A DNA stretch of 64,000 bases from an uncultured Prevotellaceae bacterium. Its GTDB lineage: Bacteria; Bacteroidota; Bacteroidia; Bacteroidales; Muribaculaceae. The stretch lies in contig ONIY01000001.1 in NCBI GenBank assembly GCA_900318065.1, positions 37,777-101,776 on the forward strand, read 5' to 3'. Shown here piece by piece: positions 60,755-64,000 of this stretch (position 1 is the first letter of the stretch; each line of letters opens with the position of its first letter). The position numbers and the translations under genes are program-made. The notes beneath the pieces were generated by a model, which was not told the DNA's origin, made no database searches, and was given only the letters and a program-made list of their open reading frames with translations.

Positions 60755-62452
60755 AAAAAGAAAATCCCACTTTTTTTAGCGTCATTCCTGCTGCTGGTTT
60801 GCAGCAGTAGTATCACTATGGCTGCGCAATCAACAAGTCAGGGTGCAAAGTCGTATAAGAGAATTACTGGTTTGGTTGTTGATGCCTCTAATAAGGGAGA
60901 ACCAGCTGTTGGTGCTTCTGTTCGTCTTAAGGGCACCAACAAATGTGTGGCAACTGATTTAGAAGGTCATTTTAAGATAGATGCGCAACTGGGAGACACT
61001 CTATCTGTTAAATATAGTGGCTGTGAAGTAGAGGTAGCGATTGATGCTCAGCAGTTAAGAATATCTATATGCAACTTCATGTCTGGTTTGTGTTGTGGTG
61101 ATAATCTGCCCAAAGGAGTGTTTGGTACTGTTTATAGTGTCGAAGGCAAGCCTTTGGTTGGTGCCACTGTCACGGCACTGCCATCGGGCAAAAGCACTAT
61201 TACCGATTCCAAAGGTTATTTCAATATCACTCAGCTTGAAAAAAGTGATAAATCGCTTAGAGTCAAGCATCCAACCTATAAGACTCTTCGAGGTCGCATT
61301 GATGGCAACTGTTTTGAGATTTATCTTGAAAAAAATATTGTGACTGGAATAGTGTTGGATGAAGAAGGAGATCCAATTCAAAACGCTAAAGTTAAGGATG
61401 AAATAGGTAACGTTTCAGCACTAACCGATTTTGATGGACGTTTCAGCATCAACGTTAATGACGGAACGCGATTAACTGTATCATACCCAGCAGTAAGATC
61501 CCAAAAAGTCGTTGGCTACAGTTGCCTTCCATTGACAGTTATTCTTGATTTTAATGATACAGTTCGTGCTATTAATCTTGATTCATTGTCACGTTTAAAA
61601 CCAAAAGTCAAGACCTTGACTTCGAACAGTGAAATAGCACAAAACAGCATTCACTCATTTACAGTCAATGGAGTTAATTTCAATATGGTGGAAGTTGATG
61701 GTGGTACATTTTTGATGGGTGCCACGGCAGAGCAGGGCGAAGATGCTGTCGATAATGAATGGCCTGCCCATGAGGTTACAGTGCCATCGTTCTGCATCGG
61801 TCAGACCGAGGTAACACAAGAACTGTGGATGGCGGTAATGGGCGAGAACCCCAGCTGGTGCAATGGGGAAAGAGATTATTCTGTTTTTGGATTATTTTTT
61901 CGTGGTGTCATTGATTATGGCACCAACTTAATGAGGCCCGTTGAAAACGTGAGCTGGGACGATTGCCAAGAGTTTATAAGTAGGCTTAATAAGCTCACTG
62001 GTGAAAAATTCCGATTGCCCACCGAGGCCGAATGGGAGTTCGCTGCTTGTGGTGGCAATCATAGCAAAGGATACAAGTACTCTGGAAGCGACAACCTCAA
62101 CGACGTGGGGTGGTATTGGCAAAATAGCGGAGATTCTTTCTTGAATGGATATTTTAACTGGGACCATACGGACAGACAGTCTAATAAAATGGTAGACAAT
62201 AAATGCATGAGCCATTCGGTTGCCACCAAGTATCCCAACGAACTCGGCATATACGACATGAGTGGAAACATGTCGGAGTGGTGTCAAGATAATTGGCATA
62301 AATATGATGGAAGTAAAACTGATTTTAGCCACGAACGCGTGGTGCGGGACGGACATTGGGATTTTGAAGCCTTTGCATGCCGTGTTTCATATCGCATTTC
62401 AGTTAAACCAAACAGCCGTTCTCGACATATAGGTCTGCGGCTTGCCCTTTAG
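60752..62452 (+). CDS. Secreted fusion of three carboxypeptidase-like domains and a SUMF1-fold domain
   Basis: 566 aa. Signal peptide to about 24, then three regulatory-like beta-sandwich domains starting RITGLVVDASNKGEP, GVFGTVYSVEGKPLVGATVTALP and GIVLDEEGDPIQNAKVK. Residues about 310-566 are a SUMF1/formylglycine-generating-like domain (NMVEVDGGTFLMGATAEQGEDAVDNEWPAHEVTVPSF, RPVENVSWDDCQEFISRLNKLTGEKFRLPTEAEWEFAA, GLRLAL). The paired catalytic cysteines of active enzymes do not appear in the C-terminal segment, so the domain is probably a non-catalytic C-type-lectin-like fold. Surface function unknown. Confidence 0.82.
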   Translation: MKKKIPLFLASFLLLVCSSSITMAAQSTSQGAKSYKRITGLVVDASNKGEPAVGASVRLKGTNKCVATDLEGHFKIDAQLGDTLSVKYSGCEVEVAIDAQQLRISICNFMSGLCCGDNLPKGVFGTVYSVEGKPLVGATVTALPSGKSTITDSKGYFNITQLEKSDKSLRVKHPTYKTLRGRIDGNCFEIYLEKNIVTGIVLDEEGDPIQNAKVKDEIGNVSALTDFDGRFSINVNDGTRLTVSYPAVRSQKVVGYSCLPLTVILDFNDTVRAINLDSLSRLKPKVKTLTSNSEIAQNSIHSFTVNGVNFNMVEVDGGTFLMGATAEQGEDAVDNEWPAHEVTVPSFCIGQTEVTQELWMAVMGENPSWCNGERDYSVFGLFFRGVIDYGTNLMRPVENVSWDDCQEFISRLNKLTGEKFRLPTEAEWEFAACGGNHSKGYKYSGSDNLNDVGWYWQNSGDSFLNGYFNWDHTDRQSNKMVDNKCMSHSVATKYPNELGIYDMSGNMSEWCQDNWHKYDGSKTDFSHERVVRDGHWDFEAFACRVSYRISVKPNSRSRHIGLRLAL

Positions 62453-62476
62453 TTTTTCTGCCATAAAATCACCCAT

Positions 62477-62504
62477 CGTTCCACAATTTAAACAAGAAAA
62501 AATG
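62477..62504 (+). repeat. Shared leader C, copy 3
   Basis: CGTTCCACAATTTAAACAAG then AAAAAATG at the start of the 62502 lipoprotein gene. Confidence 0.87.
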
Positions 62505-63176
62505 AGAAAGAAGATACACTTAATAATATTCATTGCTGCATTAAGTCCATTTTTGCTATTGGCTTGCAGCAACAGCACGACCTCTTCACAAGATAAATCA
62601 AAAGAGATTCAAGATATTTATCATAGGATCAACAATGATATTGTTGCTTATTATCAGTCAAACAAAGATTCCACAATCTTAATTGCCGACCTAATGACAC
62701 TTGACAGTTTGGGAGAAAGTATTTACGAAAATCAATTGCTGGTTCAACTTAAAATGACTATCTATAGTGAATTAGGCAAGAAATCCGAAGCCTTGAATTT
62801 TCTTTCGACAGTCCCTGATTCTGTTTTGACAACAAGATCAACTATGAACGGCAAGACATACACTACCGATGGCAAAATAGTTAGAGCCATGAGTGAAGGA
62901 TTTTTTGCTAATAGTGAAACAGAAAGAATGAACAAGTATAACATAGCAGCAACAATGCTCGAGGATTATTTAAGCCACAACATTGATGAAAATGCTATAA
63001 TAAACTACATTGTGGTGAAATGCAACATTGATTCCACCTGTGATGTTGATAAATTGATAGATGATTTCAAGAAAGGCGGAAAATATGACAATCAGTTTCT
63101 TGACAATCTCAAATCAATAGATTGGGACAGTGAAATGGCAACAATATCTAAAGAACAAACAAATAAGGCAAAGTAA
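62502..63176 (+). CDS. Lipoprotein of unknown function
   Basis: 224 aa from the ATG at 62502, which begins the leader-C signal; an upstream in-frame Met would extend through the previous gene's end. Lipobox FLLLACS (Cys22). The mature part is helical with a repeated YQSNKDSTILIADLMTLDSL / LKMTIYSELGKKSEALNFLSTVPDSVL pattern that may be TPR-like. No family recognised. It resembles its neighbours in leader, lipidation and A/T-rich codons. Confidence 0.7.
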   Translation: MRKKIHLIIFIAALSPFLLLACSNSTTSSQDKSKEIQDIYHRINNDIVAYYQSNKDSTILIADLMTLDSLGESIYENQLLVQLKMTIYSELGKKSEALNFLSTVPDSVLTTRSTMNGKTYTTDGKIVRAMSEGFFANSETERMNKYNIAATMLEDYLSHNIDENAIINYIVVKCNIDSTCDVDKLIDDFKKGGKYDNQFLDNLKSIDWDSEMATISKEQTNKAK

Positions 63177-63312
63177 AAGCCCTGTCGATGATTTAATTGA
63201 TGAGCAAGAAGGGACTTTCGACCCTAGTGGTTGGCCCATAATGCTATACAAAAAACATGGAGTAAACAACCATTTTGCAATAACCACCATCATTGAAGTG
63301 ATAAATCCTTAA
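63177..63312 (+). pseudogene. Possible gene remnant downstream of the 62502 lipoprotein
   Basis: A frame reading SPVDDLIDEQEGTFDPSGWPIMLYKKHGVNNHFAITTIIEVINP to a TAA looks protein-like, with mixed polar and hydrophobic residues and no repeats, but has no start, leader or signal of its own. It may be the end of a lost protein or a chance frame. Confidence 0.35.
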
Positions 63313-63342
63313 CTTCTAGCGATACTGCAAAAACGATGCCAT

Positions 63343-63371
63343 TGTTCCATAACTTAAAAGAAGAGAAAATG
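63343..63371 (+). repeat. Shared leader C, copy 4, with duplicated signal-peptide region
   Basis: TGTTCCATAACTTAAAAGAA then GAGAAAATG. Similarity with copy 1 continues for about 60 bp into the coding region, covering the signal peptide, then stops. Confidence 0.85.
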
Positions 63372-63944
63372 AAAAATATTCTATCCTTATTGCTAATTGT
63401 ATTTTCTTGTGCATCAATGAGTTCACAGGAAATTGTTGACTATCTTAACGTAGGGAACACCATCGAGTTTAATGGGCAGAAAATGGTGCTAAGGTGGAGC
63501 ACTCATCCTATGGAGCTGTACTATCTCCAAGAATGGATTCCTGAGAATGAGACGTTCGACAACTATAGCCAAATGTTCACTGTAGCAGTTATCTTGGCCG
63601 AAGAAGTAACTCCAGAGCTGGCAGTGCAAATGAAGGTTGACGAACTCGAAGAAAGGGCAAAAACTGATGCCTGCTGCAATTACCAAGTGCTTGAAAACAA
63701 CGGAGAATATATCCTGGACTTTCTCGTGAGCGATGGCAACGGCAAGACTCTTAACTTACTGGAGTGGGACATTCACCACTACAAAACGGCTATAATCAAT
63801 GGCAAAAAGGCACAACAGCTCAATTTCATAAGCACCAGAGCCTATGGTGACGATATAATGCCATTTCTTGAGTCTATTAAATCCAAGCGTGCGGAGTGGA
63901 TAAATGCTCTGACGCAAATGGATGTCAAATGCGAGATAAAGTGA
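63369..63944 (+). CDS. Secreted protein of unknown function
   Basis: 191 aa from the ATG at 63369. Signal peptide MKNILSLLLIVFSCASMSSQE is nearly the same as that of the TonB-like protein at 59272. The mature part (YLNVGNTIEFNGQKMVLRWSTHPMELYYLQEWIP, DIHHYKTAIINGKKAQQLNFISTRAYGDD) is mixed alpha/beta with no family recognised. Complete in the window. Confidence 0.68.
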   Translation: MKNILSLLLIVFSCASMSSQEIVDYLNVGNTIEFNGQKMVLRWSTHPMELYYLQEWIPENETFDNYSQMFTVAVILAEEVTPELAVQMKVDELEERAKTDACCNYQVLENNGEYILDFLVSDGNGKTLNLLEWDIHHYKTAIINGKKAQQLNFISTRAYGDDIMPFLESIKSKRAEWINALTQMDVKCEIK

Positions 63945-63946
63945 AG

Positions 63947-64000
63947 ATGAAAGATACGAATATCGGTTTAACCCCCAACGTTGGATATGGCGATTTTGTT
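63947..64000 (+). CDS. Possible start of a further gene, cut by the window end
   Basis: An ATG 3 bases past the previous stop opens a frame (MKDTNIGLTPNVGYGDFV...) running off the window. Too short to judge. Confidence 0.25.
   Translation, partial: MKDTNIGLTPNVGYGDFV

Noticed and set aside
61680-62452. Active formylglycine-generating enzyme
   Set aside because: The catalytic cysteine pair is not visible in the C-terminal segment.

Overview
The window is chromosomal DNA from a member of the Bacteroidota, almost certainly order Bacteroidales. Transcription starts look like the Bacteroidetes type (a -7 box TAnnTTTGC, sometimes with a TTTG/TTG box about 20 bp upstream). Start codons lack clear Shine-Dalgarno motifs, and many products belong to Bacteroidales families (DUF4494, DUF5686, DUF3857, porin O/P, coiled-coil OmpA proteins, the debranching enzyme/GT4/GH57 glycogen cluster). 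A gut lineage such as Muribaculaceae or Prevotellaceae is my impression only. No rRNA, tRNA, CRISPR array, transposase or phage gene was seen.

Layout. 0-16 kb: the 3' part of ftsH, a 3D-domain secreted protein, pepD (minus), a 56-aa membrane protein, a Skp-like lipoprotein, hflX, an OmpA protein (minus), a minus-strand operon cpsB-like/lptG-like/ribBA, a DcuB-type transporter behind a porin, and a secreted cysteine-hydrolase-like protein. 16-23 kb: an acyl-ACP thioesterase, a compact DUF3791-DUF3990-DUF3791 operon (possible ADP-ribosyltransferase-type toxin module), then a minus-strand redox/hydrolase operon ending in an AraC regulator, and a YigZ protein. 23-32 kb: DUF4494, YggS, a sugar MFS permease, transketolase, a second highly expressed-looking OmpA protein, a MATE exporter and a MalY/PatB lyase, all plus strand. 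32-38 kb: an MBOAT acyltransferase with two SGNH-like partners (a probable polysaccharide O-acylation set) and a PIN toxin/antitoxin pair. 38-46 kb: the glycogen cluster (debranching enzyme, GT4, GH57, small esterase) and a secreted GH31. 46-50 kb: a DUF5686 outer-membrane protein and RlmD.

50.5-64 kb is an accessory-looking region of lipoproteins, a small beta-barrel, two DUF3857/transglutaminase proteins, a TPR protein, a truncated TonB-like protein, a SUMF1-fold fusion and orphan secreted proteins. Several of these genes carry the same short leader just before the start codon, and the spaces between them hold a mosaic of short repeats.

The most unusual signal is a set of non-coding tandem repeats with a period of 7 bp (less often 9 bp) in intergenic gaps across the whole window. 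Three copies share one composite architecture: TTAAGTG-type heptads, then a GCGCC-NNN-GGCGC hairpin, then GTGGAAC-type heptads. Other leads are the DUF3990 operon, four copies of a leader (with a duplicated signal peptide) at 59-63 kb, and a TonB-like gene apparently interrupted by a short stop-containing insert.
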